A program made the translations under genes and the position numbers. This document shows, in pieces, positions 5,923 to 14,481 of a stretch of 25,175 nt of DNA (positions are counted from its first letter, which is position 1; each line of letters starts with the position of its first letter). A model generated the notes under the pieces. The model worked only from the letters and a program-made list of their open reading frames with translations, ran no database searches and was not told where the DNA came from. Source of the stretch: a virus; IMG/VR virus record IMGVR_UViG_3300031952_000129, positions 1-25,175 of that record; one strand, written 5' to 3'.

Positions 5923-8385
5923 TTATTTATTTAATAAAAATAATGCTTTTATTGCATTTTTTGCTGCTTTTAAATTTTGAACTGAAGGTTTTTCTACTTG
6001 TTTATTTAATGTATCTAAAAAATTAGAATAAGCTTCAGGATTTGTTTTTTCTAGTGCTACAAGTTTGTTTAAAGTTTTTTGATTACTTTTATATAATGAT
6101 GTACCAATTTTGGTAGCAATTCCTGCTCCTTTTCCAAAAAATGCACTAACTCCACCAGCAATACCTAAATCTTTAAGTTCTTTTACAAGCCCACCATCTT
6201 TATCTATAGCTTTTATTGTTGCTTCAAAATTTGATTTATTTGAATCAAAGTTGTTTTGTAATTGTTTTTTTCCAACTTTAATTTCATCTTTTAAAATAGA
6301 AAGATTTTTCTTGCTGTATTCATTTTTAAATGCTGCATAATCTTTATTGATTGGTGTAATTGCTTTTAAATATTCAGGATTTGCATTATTATTAATTGTA
6401 TTTTTTATTGCATCTTGAACATTGTATATATAATCTCTTTGACTATATGGTGCTTTTTCTGCTAAATTTCCTAAGATTTTTTTAGCTTTTACTAACCCTT
6501 CAATATCGTTATAATTAACATTTTCAATTATTTGATCAACTTGTTTATTTTGTTGACCAAGGTTGCTAGCTTCATTATTTATATTTAATAATTCTTGTTT
6601 CAATTTATTAGCTGATTCTTTTGAAAGTTTTTTATCTACTTTTAGTAACTTATCAGCTTTTTCATATCTAGAACTAAATTCTTTTTGTTTAGGAGCTTCA
6701 GCTTTTTTAAATTCTAATAAATTTTTATCCAACTTATTTTTTTCTGCTTCTAATATTGCTGGTGCTTGTCTTTCTTTTTCTATTTCTATTGGAACTTGTT
6801 CTTTTATAAATTGTTTTTTAGCTTTTCTTTCAGCTAAATACTGACCACCTTTTGAAACAGCTTTTGAAGCAGCAAAGCCTCCTCCAAGTCCGCCTATAAC
6901 TTCTCCGATATCTTTACCTGCTTTACCAGCACCAAGCTCGCCTATTTTTCCACCAACAGCACTACCCGCCATTGATCCAGCTGCTGCGGTTGCAAGTGTA
7001 GCAATTCCTTTTAATGTACCTGTAAGACCTCCTGCATAGGGTACTAATAAAGGGGCAACATATGGTAAAGAATCTTTTAAAGTTTTTACAAGAACTTCAG
7101 GATTTTTAATTTGTTCGTCTGTTACACCTAAATTTTTTAAAACATTTTCAGCTTCTTTTGTTGTAGGAGCAAATGTTTGTCTTATTTTTTGAATAAAACT
7201 TTTTATATTTCCTTCTGGAATATATTGGGTAACTTTATTTACTTGGTCACCTATTCTTGCAATATTTGGAAGAATAGTTTGTAATGCAGTCATTGTTGGA
7301 TTAACAAATCCTTTTTCATATATCGGTTTAATAACATCTTCAAAAACATTACCAGCACCTCTAGGCTTGTTTTCAAAAGACAAAGGTGCCTCTGATGTTA
7401 CTTGTGGCTGCTCTTGCATTTGTTGAGGTTGCATTTGTTGAGGTTGCATTTGTTGAGGTTGCATTTGATCAACTTGCATTTGTTGTGATTGCTGTGGTTG
7501 ATTCAAATAAGCATCAACTTCATCATTTAATTGAGACAAGCTTATATTTGGATTATTACTAAATACTTCTCGTTTTATTTTAGAATTTTGTATAACTTGG
7601 TCATTTAATGCTACAAGCGAATCAACCAATGATTTAACTTGATCTTCATTCATTTGTAATACATCTGGAAACTGCGCTAAATAAGCATCTAATTGTTGAT
7701 TTGAAATCTTGCCTACAAATTGTTTTCTGATATCTTCAATAAATTTTGCTTTATTTTTTACAGCATCAGTAGCATTAGTAGATTGTGTATAAGTAAAAAA
7801 AGATCCTATATAAGGAATTTTTTTGCCAACTTCAGCAATACGATCATAAAAGTTTATACCTTTAGATTGAGTTACCATCTGCTTTAATCTATTATTAACT
7901 TTTTCAGCTGCTTTAGCTTCTTCTACTGCTGGTTGAATATTTTCTTTATAAAAAAGATTAGAATCTTTAGCTTGTTGACGAGACAAAGTTAACTTATTAG
8001 CTTCTTCTTTAGCAAGTGCTGATCTTTCTTTTTGCTGTATCATTTGACTTTGATAAGGACTTAATGGGGTTTGAAATAAATTCCCACCTTGTCCAGCTAA
8101 AACACCTAATCCACCTTGTTGTTGTCCAGCACCTAAAACACCCTGTCCTGGCAAATTTTGTAAAATAGCAAAACGTTCTTTCTCTGGCAAACTCATTAGT
8201 TTATTTGCAAGATCTTGATTTCCACCAACAAAAGGAGCTAAAGCTTGAGCTTGTTTTGCTTGTTGCATTTGTTGAAGCTTCATTTGAGCCAAAGATTGCA
8301 AACCTGAACCCAACCCTGTTCCAAGAGCAGAACCTAAACCAGCACTGGTTCCACCAAGATTTAAAAAGTTTATTCCATCAGCCAT
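5923..8385 (-). CDS. Large internal virion / DNA-ejection-type protein
   Basis: 820 residues. The N-terminus is Gly/Leu/Gln-rich (LNLGGTSAGLGSALGTGLGSG, then MKLQQMQQAKQAQA). Residues 120-290 are helical and charged. Residues 296-327 are an almost pure Gln/Met/Pro linker with MQPQQ copies. About 440-510 is a long Gly/Ala hydrophobic stretch (LATAAAGSMAGSAVGGKIGE, DIGEVIGGLGGGFAASKAV) of glycine-zipper type that could insert in a membrane. The rest is long Lys/Glu/Asn-rich helix with coiled-coil character. This architecture, next to a second Gly-zipper gene and downstream of the nozzle gene, fits the internal proteins that podoviruses eject to carry DNA across the envelope. No lytic transglycosylase motif is seen. 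GGAGGA lies 8 nt before the ATG. Function is inferred, not proven. Confidence 0.65.
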   Translation of the reverse strand: MADGINFLNLGGTSAGLGSALGTGLGSGLQSLAQMKLQQMQQAKQAQALAPFVGGNQDLANKLMSLPEKERFAILQNLPGQGVLGAGQQQGGLGVLAGQGGNLFQTPLSPYQSQMIQQKERSALAKEEANKLTLSRQQAKDSNLFYKENIQPAVEEAKAAEKVNNRLKQMVTQSKGINFYDRIAEVGKKIPYIGSFFTYTQSTNATDAVKNKAKFIEDIRKQFVGKISNQQLDAYLAQFPDVLQMNEDQVKSLVDSLVALNDQVIQNSKIKREVFSNNPNISLSQLNDEVDAYLNQPQQSQQMQVDQMQPQQMQPQQMQPQQMQEQPQVTSEAPLSFENKPRGAGNVFEDVIKPIYEKGFVNPTMTALQTILPNIARIGDQVNKVTQYIPEGNIKSFIQKIRQTFAPTTKEAENVLKNLGVTDEQIKNPEVLVKTLKDSLPYVAPLLVPYAGGLTGTLKGIATLATAAAGSMAGSAVGGKIGELGAGKAGKDIGEVIGGLGGGFAASKAVSKGGQYLAERKAKKQFIKEQVPIEIEKERQAPAILEAEKNKLDKNLLEFKKAEAPKQKEFSSRYEKADKLLKVDKKLSKESANKLKQELLNINNEASNLGQQNKQVDQIIENVNYNDIEGLVKAKKILGNLAEKAPYSQRDYIYNVQDAIKNTINNNANPEYLKAITPINKDYAAFKNEYSKKNLSILKDEIKVGKKQLQNNFDSNKSNFEATIKAIDKDGGLVKELKDLGIAGGVSAFFGKGAGIATKIGTSLYKSNQKTLNKLVALEKTNPEAYSNFLDTLNKQVEKPSVQNLKAAKNAIKALFLLNK
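7414..7458 (-). repeat. 15-bp tandem repeat, three perfect copies
   Basis: TTGCATTTGTTGAGG (plus strand) occurs three times head to tail, with diverged copies continuing to about 7489. It encodes the repeated QPQQM of the linker in the 820-residue protein. The 15-bp unit keeps the frame, so copy number can change linker length without breaking the gene. Confidence 0.85.
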
Positions 8386-8387
8386 GA

Positions 8388-9068
8388 TTAATATCCTCCA
8401 AGATTAAGATATCCGCTATTAAGACCAAACTGTTTGCCATAGTCTGTTCCAGAGCCATACAATGGAGCTACACCAAATTGACTCATAGAATTTTGACCTC
8501 CACCAAACAGTGAACTAAGACCACTTCCAGCTGCTCCACCTGCTACTGCTCCAGCTGGACCACCAAACATTCCGCCTAAAAGTGTTCCGCCAGTTTGCAA
8601 AAGAGCGGGAAGAAGACTACTTAAGAATCCTCCTTGACCTTGTTGCATATAATTTTGATATTGAGGCGAAAGTTGAGACATAGGACTTAATCCATATCCT
8701 AATTGTTGCAACGCTCTATCTTGGCTTTGTTGACCATATTGTGCTTGCATTGCCGCAAGCATTTGTTCAAGACCTGCTCCACTTTGACCAAGTTGAGATG
8801 CAAAAGAAGGAGATGACAAAGCATTACTACCCATAGAAGTAAATCGTTCTGCAATTCCAGGAACGGTTTGTTGTTCAAATTGAGTTCTGGCTTGTTGAGC
8901 TATTGGTTGAAATCCAGCATATGGATCTTCTAACCCTGCTTTACCTCTAGATAATAAATAATTTAATATAGCTTCTTGATTTTTATTATATATTGGTGTT
9001 TTTTGCATTTGGTTTGGTACTTGAGCAATCTTTGGCCCACTTCCCATAAAAAATTCTTTTAATGCCAT
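8388..9068 (-). CDS. Gly/Gln-rich virion protein, probable ejection protein
   Basis: 226 residues. It begins with a soluble helix region (GLEDPYAGFQPIAQQARTQF in part, then TVPGIAERF and SNALSSPSFASQLGQSGAGLEQ), a pattern I have seen in uncultured podovirus-like structural proteins. From residue 148 to 190 it is a hydrophobic Gly/Ala-rich zipper (LLPALLQTGG, LLGGMFGGPAGAVAGGAAGS). The C-terminus is Gly/Tyr-rich. It sits between a tail protein and the large ejection-type gene, only 2 bp before the latter, whose ribosome site lies inside its 3' end. The likely role is a small internal or tail-tip protein helping the genome cross the membrane. This is inferred from composition and order. Confidence 0.62.
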   Translation of the reverse strand: MALKEFFMGSGPKIAQVPNQMQKTPIYNKNQEAILNYLLSRGKAGLEDPYAGFQPIAQQARTQFEQQTVPGIAERFTSMGSNALSSPSFASQLGQSGAGLEQMLAAMQAQYGQQSQDRALQQLGYGLSPMSQLSPQYQNYMQQGQGGFLSSLLPALLQTGGTLLGGMFGGPAGAVAGGAAGSGLSSLFGGGQNSMSQFGVAPLYGSGTDYGKQFGLNSGYLNLGGY

Positions 9069-9083
9069 AATAATCCCTTATTT

Positions 9084-9596
9084 TTAGTTTTTAACATATT
9101 CTAATATTACATAAGCATCAGTAAAGACCACACCTGTAGTGTTATTAATTACTACCTGTGTAGCAGTAACATTTACAGCCAAATTAACATCAGGTAATGG
9201 ATAATATAAAAGATTAACAGTATCAGATGCCGCACCATATATTTTAGTAAATTTCCAATCTGCTGTAGGCACAAGATCATGATTAGTATTTGTTACACCT
9301 GCTGGCAATGCACCAATATTAATTATCTTTCTAAACCCAGATCTTAGATCCTGCGTGTTTGTAGAATTAGGATTAAAATAAAGCTGTGAAGTTATAAACT
9401 CTTCTTCTACATAATAACTACTTTCTTTAAGGTTTAAGGCTAAAGAAATTCTATTAAGATTTAAAGACAATCTAACAATCAATTCTTTAAATTGCGGACT
9501 CGAAGGATCGATATTTTCTAAAATACCTATTTCATAAATATCTGTAGTAGGTATGAATAATCCAGCATCTAATTTTTGACTTGGTATATATGGCAT
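9084..9596 (-). CDS. Tail-associated structural protein, unknown family
   Basis: 170 residues. The recognisable core EEFITSQLYFNPN...LRSGFRKIINIGALPAG occurs in structural genes of uncultured short-tailed phages, usually next to the nozzle gene. The N-terminus has a helical segment (FKELIVRLSLNLNRISLALN) and the C-terminal half is beta-rich. Its ATG overlaps the TAA of the nozzle-like gene (TAATG), so the two proteins are probably made in a fixed ratio. It may be a nozzle partner, fibre adaptor or tail-tip plug. The function is not known to me. Confidence 0.65.
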   Translation of the reverse strand: MPYIPSQKLDAGLFIPTTDIYEIGILENIDPSSPQFKELIVRLSLNLNRISLALNLKESSYYVEEEFITSQLYFNPNSTNTQDLRSGFRKIINIGALPAGVTNTNHDLVPTADWKFTKIYGAASDTVNLLYYPLPDVNLAVNVTATQVVINNTTGVVFTDAYVILEYVKN

Positions 9597-11785
9597 TATT
9601 GAAACCTATAACTTGTAGGGCTAGAATAAATACACATCGCATGCAATTGAAACCCAGCTTCTCTGATATCAGTATCTAGCATTTGTACTTGATTCATAGT
9701 TAATTCAAACTGAATAACTTCTCCTTCTGCTTGAAAATAAACAGGGTGCCACAATCTTGCTGAAGTTGTTTCAAGTGGAATTAATGGATATGGAAAAGTA
9801 TCTAATGTACCAGTTCCTAATAAAGAACCTGTATTAGCACTGTCTAATAAAAGATTATCTATAGAAGTAGATACATAATAATTTACATCTATCTGACCGT
9901 TTGTAGTTCTATCTACTAAAAAATCAACTTTATTAACAAAACTATTTCGACCGTCTTTTGCATAAAAGTTATATTGTTTAGTTTTAATATTTATTTGGCT
10001 CACTCTAGATATTAAGCCGCCACCTATATATATTCCTGTAAAGCTAGCGTTTGGACCAATAATAATATTATCTTTATCTGTAACCGTTAACACTTGAAAT
10101 ATTTGAGCATTTAAATAATTACCAGCGTTATCCCAAACTGCATTATCAATATAAATATATTGATCTTGAGCTAAGTTATGATCTATAACTTGTAAACTAG
10201 TTTGAAAACCAATTAATGTAATATTAGTAATTTGTAACACTAATTCATTAGTATTTACATTTGTATCGCATATAAAAGTGTAGCCTTGTTGATTTCCAGC
10301 TACAACTTGTTGAAATTTAGGAGAAACTGATCCACTACTCCAAACTACATCAGATGACCATAAGACTGTAGTAGATGACCAAGTTACACCTAATGTTGGT
10401 TGAAAATAACCAAAACAAGTAATTGAGTCATCATTAAACGACCAAGTTCTAGTAGGATAATTATAAACAAATAATTTATTAGGATAAGGAAAATCAGTAC
10501 CTGTTGAAACATCTGGAAAAGTCCAATACAACATTTCACTAAAATAATCTCTAATGCCATAAACACGTTGTGGTCCAAAACTATTATTTTTAATATCAAA
10601 TACTGCATTAGGTATTCTTTGATCGATACGATCAACATTTGAACCATTGCAAGCATGTACGCCAACATTCCCAACCCCGATTGCTAATTTGTCAAAAGGT
10701 ATTACAGAAAAAGTTGATTCAACACCTAATTCTGTATTTATTTGTTGCCAAGAAAATGGATAAATTTGGTTACCTGTATAGGCAAGTTCCCAAGTTGACC
10801 TTTCAAAGTAAACAATTAAACGATCTTTAACAAATTCTACGGTAACTATTGCTTCTTGCGTCGGAGCATCAATAGCATTTCCTCGTCCTACTATGTCTTG
10901 CCTCCATGCATTTACATCTAAAGGAGAACCTATTTGGCAATACCTTGCTCTGTTTACATAATTACTACCAGGGGCTGCACCTTCCCATGTATTAAGGGCA
11001 ATCAATCTATTTTTAAAAACAGTTAAAATTCTAGCAGAATTTAATGTACTACCAAGGGCATCTATAACAGGATTAAAATTATCCCAATCTACACCGTTAT
11101 AAAAACGCATAAAATTGGGTTCGGCTTCATTAAAATTAGTTACAAAAAATATTCTATCTGAAGGGCTTGTACCAGTCCATGTTACACCCCAAAAGAAATC
11201 TGAGTTTGAACCACTCCATTCAGCAGCTCCAACAGTTACCTCACCTGTTATTCTTTCCCAACCAGAATTATAAATGTAAGAAAATCTAGTATCAAAAGCT
11301 ATAGTAGTTTCATCATTTATTGTTGAGTTTTCATATGTCAAAAGCCCCATTACTGGCAAAGAAGGATACCAATAAATATCAGTTAAAGCATCAGCACCTG
11401 TAAATTGAAAATCACCTGTACCAGTATCAAAAGTAGCTAATGTTATAGGTGTTGTTTGTAACATAGAACCATTAACTATAACAACTGTAAAAATATTAGT
11501 ACCAATAGAAAACATTTGACCAATAGCACCAGTTGCTGTAGGAACTGCGGTTAAAACAATATCACCAGCACCATCAGTTGTTCCAACGTTTACCCTTAAT
11601 CTGCTTTTTAATGAGTCATTCTCATTTGCAAAATATCTTGAACCAAATCGTTTTCTTACTCTTCCTCTAAAAACATAAGCATTGTTTAAAGTCTCAAAAG
11701 CATTATCAGGAATTAACCATGGTTTAATATTATTTTGTTGACCAGAATTTTCATCATAAGGGGCAATAAAAAAACGATTTGTCAT
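9596..11785 (-). CDS. Tail nozzle / tail hub protein (gp10- or gp12-like)
   Basis: 729 residues, almost entirely beta. The N-terminus (IPDNAFETLNNAYVFRGRVRKRFGS) has the name-plate of podoviral nozzle proteins: a loop about genome-side contacts followed by a basic V-R-KR-GS turn. The middle shows repeated W-rich blade-like units (RIFFVTNFNEAEPNF, ARILTVFKNRLIALNTWEG, VKDRLIVYFERSTWELAY, WTFPDV, NKLFVYNYPTRTWSFND), consistent with a beta-propeller, as in T7 gp12 and P22 gp10. AGGA precedes the ATG. The neighbours are a fibre upstream and a coupled tail protein downstream. The likely role is the distal tube through which DNA leaves. The assignment rests on pattern and position; a different beta-rich hub protein is possible. 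Confidence 0.65.
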   Translation of the reverse strand: MTNRFFIAPYDENSGQQNNIKPWLIPDNAFETLNNAYVFRGRVRKRFGSRYFANENDSLKSRLRVNVGTTDGAGDIVLTAVPTATGAIGQMFSIGTNIFTVVIVNGSMLQTTPITLATFDTGTGDFQFTGADALTDIYWYPSLPVMGLLTYENSTINDETTIAFDTRFSYIYNSGWERITGEVTVGAAEWSGSNSDFFWGVTWTGTSPSDRIFFVTNFNEAEPNFMRFYNGVDWDNFNPVIDALGSTLNSARILTVFKNRLIALNTWEGAAPGSNYVNRARYCQIGSPLDVNAWRQDIVGRGNAIDAPTQEAIVTVEFVKDRLIVYFERSTWELAYTGNQIYPFSWQQINTELGVESTFSVIPFDKLAIGVGNVGVHACNGSNVDRIDQRIPNAVFDIKNNSFGPQRVYGIRDYFSEMLYWTFPDVSTGTDFPYPNKLFVYNYPTRTWSFNDDSITCFGYFQPTLGVTWSSTTVLWSSDVVWSSGSVSPKFQQVVAGNQQGYTFICDTNVNTNELVLQITNITLIGFQTSLQVIDHNLAQDQYIYIDNAVWDNAGNYLNAQIFQVLTVTDKDNIIIGPNASFTGIYIGGGLISRVSQINIKTKQYNFYAKDGRNSFVNKVDFLVDRTTNGQIDVNYYVSTSIDNLLLDSANTGSLLGTGTLDTFPYPLIPLETTSARLWHPVYFQAEGEVIQFELTMNQVQMLDTDIREAGFQLHAMCIYSSPTSYRFQ

Positions 11786-11786
11786 A

Positions 11787-12410
11787 TTAATATCCTATTG
11801 CAAAATAATTAAAACCATTAGTAGTACTGCCGCCTGCTATAGTTCTATAAGTTGAAATTGAAAAAGCAGTAAGACTAGCACCAGTAACAATGTTATAAAA
11901 TATTCCTCTTCCTGCTGATGAGGCAGTACTTGGAGTAGCTTGTGCACTTAAAACTGCGGTAGGAAATGGTATTGGAAAATTAAATGAAGTAGATACAAGA
12001 GTGTTTAAAGTTATTGTAGCAGAAACTGTACCCCATTGAATAATCAAACCAGAAGGTAAGTATGACCAACCACTTCCACCTGCAACAGGCGCTGAATTAC
12101 TTAAAGTTGAAGCAGTAAATGGCACATTTACAAAATTAGCCCCAACTCCATTAGCTTTGTATACATTTAATTCATTTTTAGTTGTAGTAGCATTTAAAAG
12201 ACTATACAATGCTAAGTCACCAACAGCAATAACAATTGGAAGCACCTGTACTGGAAAAGTTATTTTATTATGTTTTCCTGCTCCAGCATCATTAAAGTTA
12301 ACATGATCAACAGCAAAGGCTGTATTAATAGCATTAAAATTATTTAAGATTAATGGTTGTGTTATGGAAAGAGTTTGATTTGCTTGAGGTATATTTATAT
12401 TTAAAGCCAT
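11787..12410 (-). CDS. Tail fibre with gp53-like C-terminal domain
   Basis: 207 residues. The N-terminal 50 (INIPQANQTLSITQP, NFNAINTAFAVDHVNFND, GKHNKITFP) is a common virion-binding segment of short phage fibres. The C-terminal 95 residues match the gp53-like fibre tip pattern: GWSYLPSGLIIQWG near residue 115, FNFPIPFPTA, then a closing NGFNYFAIGY. AAGGA lies upstream of the ATG. The gene lies between the adaptor and nozzle genes, away from the main fibre array, so it may be the primary side fibre fixed to the tail hub, while the array at the left carries additional tips. Confidence 0.75.
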   Translation of the reverse strand: MALNINIPQANQTLSITQPLILNNFNAINTAFAVDHVNFNDAGAGKHNKITFPVQVLPIVIAVGDLALYSLLNATTTKNELNVYKANGVGANFVNVPFTASTLSNSAPVAGGSGWSYLPSGLIIQWGTVSATITLNTLVSTSFNFPIPFPTAVLSAQATPSTASSAGRGIFYNIVTGASLTAFSISTYRTIAGGSTTNGFNYFAIGY

Positions 12411-12426
12411 GATTTATTTTCCTTAT

Positions 12427-13440
12427 TTAATACGGCCATCCGCCAGATCCAAAAAAACCAAACCCATACGATTTACCTTGAGTATAAATAGTAACCGTTC
12501 TTTCATTAGCCTGTAACGTTAATGTAGAACGCAAACATAATCTTTCTTGTAATTTAAGCTCAGGCATAATCATTTGAACAGAATCAAGATCCATTCTATC
12601 TTCAAAGATTTTCTTTGAAGCTCCATAAGCAATATATTGCCACCATTGTTCTAAATCAGGACTTTCATTAGCTAACAATAGTTCTGTTGGTCTGACATCT
12701 ACTTCTATTTGAACAGGATAGGCTTTATCAGGTACAGGTCTTATGGTAAATTTTGTATCATAAAATAACATTGCAACTGGTTTGCCAGGTTGATAAGCAA
12801 TATTTTCAATAACAATAGGTTCTTGATTTTTAACAGCTGTAGGAAATGTAACCGTAAATTCACCTGTAAGATAATTAATATTTCCATAAGGTCCTGGAGC
12901 AAGACCAGTTTGAGGTTGATTAGGTAAACTTAAAAGCCCTAATACATTAGAAATAGGATTATCAATTAAGACCATTGATACACCAGAAATATCTATGGCT
13001 GTAACAACAACATTTCTTTGAATCATTGGTCTAGCTGTTGCTGTTCCAGTAAAAGTAACTTGAGCATTATTGCCATATAAGCCAGTATTAGTTATTGCAT
13101 TTGTTTGAGGATAATATCCATAGAAAACATTTCTCCATTGAGTATAAAAAGCAGGTATACCAGCTATGTACACAGGTGGGTGTACACAAACGTATTTATT
13201 TTTAAAATTATATAAAGCATTAGTAACTACCGTACTAGTTTCATAAGTGTCAACTCCTGGTTGTGTGTACCAAGTTAAAGTTGTTCTTAACGTTGCTAAT
13301 CGAATTTGCTCAGGAAAATCATATAAGATAAAAGTATTAACATACTCATCTATTTGATTGTCTGTTATCTGAGCAGTATTAGGACTCCTTGTTAGCCTTC
13401 TAACCTTTGTCCTTATAGCACCTAATGTTGAATCTGCCAT
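12427..13440 (-). CDS. Head-to-tail adaptor (P22 gp4-like family)
   Basis: 337 residues from ATG 13440; an in-frame start 21 nt upstream is rejected because AGGAG sits exactly before this ATG. The N-terminus TLGAIRTKVRRLTRSPNTAQ, then DEYVNTFILYDFPEQIRL, is a helical module typical of portal-ring adaptors. A beta-rich insertion follows (about 70-200). The last third has IRPVPDKAYPVQIEVDVRP, LEQWWQYIAYGASKKIFEDR and RTVTIYTQ, conserved in this family in uncultured podoviruses. The C-terminus is Gly/aromatic. It likely docks on the portal and holds the nozzle. The upstream 58-bp gap contains a strong hairpin, possibly controlling its mRNA. Confidence 0.7.
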   Translation of the reverse strand: MADSTLGAIRTKVRRLTRSPNTAQITDNQIDEYVNTFILYDFPEQIRLATLRTTLTWYTQPGVDTYETSTVVTNALYNFKNKYVCVHPPVYIAGIPAFYTQWRNVFYGYYPQTNAITNTGLYGNNAQVTFTGTATARPMIQRNVVVTAIDISGVSMVLIDNPISNVLGLLSLPNQPQTGLAPGPYGNINYLTGEFTVTFPTAVKNQEPIVIENIAYQPGKPVAMLFYDTKFTIRPVPDKAYPVQIEVDVRPTELLLANESPDLEQWWQYIAYGASKKIFEDRMDLDSVQMIMPELKLQERLCLRSTLTLQANERTVTIYTQGKSYGFGFFGSGGWPY

Positions 13441-13453
13441 ATTTTCTCCTGTA

Positions 13454-13488
13454 CACGACATTTGTTTTTTAATGTAACAAATGCCGTG
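13454..13488 (-). promoter_or_regulatory. Strong intercistronic hairpin before adaptor gene
   Basis: The arms 13454-13466 and 13476-13488 pair over 13 bp with one G-U wobble and a 9-nt loop. On the minus strand the stem ends 3 nt before the AGGAG of the adaptor gene and has no T tract, so it is not a classic terminator. It could be an RNase III site, an mRNA stabiliser or a translation modulator. Confidence 0.6.
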
Positions 13489-13498
13489 CTTAGAGCAA

Positions 13499-13894
13499 TT
13501 AATATGGAAGAACGTTTTGAGTTGCTTGACTCAACAGACTATTTATTTCACCTACTGGAACAACTATTGCAGGGTTTGACGCATATGGCGAAAAAGGTGG
13601 AACAGTTGAAACGGGTGGTAAAACAAATGCATTTAAATTTGTAGTATCTAAAGGGCATGAAAAAGATGTGGCATCTATCACTTCAATAATATAAGTTCTA
13701 TCATTGTCTATTTCCATTTGACAACTTTTTGGAACATATAGTCTAACAATTAATCCAGTTGAGTAATCATGGCTCGCAGGATTAACTCCATCCAACGTAG
13801 TAACAACCACACAAGGAAAACCTTGTGAAATAGACAAAACATTTCTCATAGCCCTTTGAAAAGTAGGAAACTCAACTGCATAATAGTTAGCCAT
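13499..13894 (-). CDS. Virion protein with FCCH-like beta domain
   Basis: 131 residues. The central part (CVVVTTLDGVNPASHDYSTGLIVRLYVP, in pieces, then MEIDNDRTYIIEVIDATSFS and LDTTNLNAF) follows a small beta-barrel pattern often annotated in phages as E1 FCCH-like: TT-G-STG-IVRL-VP, Y-I-V, TF, DT-FxAF. The same pattern appears inside the 320-residue protein at 14482-15444. The C-terminus (INSLLSQATQNVLPY) is a short helix. It is located between the adaptor gene and a conserved unknown gene, so a head completion or connector protein is likely. A role outside the virion is not excluded. Confidence 0.62.
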   Translation of the reverse strand: MANYYAVEFPTFQRAMRNVLSISQGFPCVVVTTLDGVNPASHDYSTGLIVRLYVPKSCQMEIDNDRTYIIEVIDATSFSCPLDTTNLNAFVLPPVSTVPPFSPYASNPAIVVPVGEINSLLSQATQNVLPY

Positions 13895-13912
13895 ATTTTT
13901 CTTTCAAACAAT

Positions 13913-14416
13913 TTACATTTGAGTAACTTCAATTAAATTTGTAGGAGTAAAGTCTTCATCTTCTGCCATATATTCTAAACTCATAAAAGCATATCTATGA
14001 ACTTTTTTGGCTACTTTCATTCCAGCTGTTTGATTGTTTGAATTTAGTCTACCATCAGCAAAACCGCCTCTAATACCTTGTTGACCAAATTCACCAGACA
14101 AATGAGAATATTCTTTATAGAAACAATTATTGTTTAAATGCCTAGCTACTCCTCTAGGTAAGCTATATCTTTCGCCGTCCCATAATTCATACATAATGTA
14201 TTGATCGCCAGGATAAGCTTTATAACCAAAAGTTACAGATCCTTTGCCACCATCTCTGGCAGGATTCTCTAAGTTTTTAAAAATACCTGTAACGGTTTCT
14301 TTATCTCTATCACGTAATTTTAAGATTTCTTTAGCAAGCTGCTCTTTAGTCATCTTTTTAAAATTTTCTTGTGATTTCTGAATCATTGGCTTTCCAGCCA
14401 TTTCTATTTTACTCAT
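13913..14416 (-). CDS. Conserved structural-operon protein of unknown role
   Basis: 167 residues. The N-terminal 55 form a charged helix (FKKMTKEQLAKEILKLRDRDKE). The C-terminal two thirds is a compact mixed domain with KGSVTFGYKAYPGDQ, YELWDGERYSLPRGVARHLNN, YKEYSHL and YAFMSLEYM. I have seen this arrangement after the capsid genes of related uncultured phages, but I know no function. AAGGAG is 4 nt before the ATG. It is the first gene after a minus-strand terminator hairpin (14430-14454), so expression may be lower than that of the capsid pair. It is a possible minor head protein or completion factor. Confidence 0.65.
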   Translation of the reverse strand: MSKIEMAGKPMIQKSQENFKKMTKEQLAKEILKLRDRDKETVTGIFKNLENPARDGGKGSVTFGYKAYPGDQYIMYELWDGERYSLPRGVARHLNNNCFYKEYSHLSGEFGQQGIRGGFADGRLNSNNQTAGMKVAKKVHRYAFMSLEYMAEDEDFTPTNLIEVTQM

Positions 14417-14429
14417 ATTACTCCTTATA

Positions 14430-14454
14430 CAGAAAGGGAGGATTTTACCCTCCC
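14430..14454 (-). terminator. Terminator after the capsid gene pair
   Basis: GGGAGG/CCTCCC (14436-14441 with 14449-14454), extendable by one G-T pair, forms a GC-rich stem that on the minus strand is followed by TTTCTG. It lies between the 320-residue gene and the 167-residue gene. The T tract is short, so partial termination that lowers downstream gene dosage is the likely effect. Confidence 0.65.
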
Positions 14455-14481
14455 CATCATAGACACATTCTTAAAATATAT

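Noticed and set aside
7414-7489. Short direct repeats considered as a CRISPR array
   Set aside because: There are no spacers; the units abut and code in frame for a protein linker.
10390-10674. Minus-strand frame of 94 codons, very hydrophobic
   Set aside because: It is out of frame inside the nozzle-like gene; the Leu/Ile richness is an effect of AT-rich shadow coding, not a holin.
13462-13644. Plus-strand frame of 60 codons
   Set aside because: It covers the hairpin and part of the FCCH-like gene; there is no start signal and the opposite strand is well supported.
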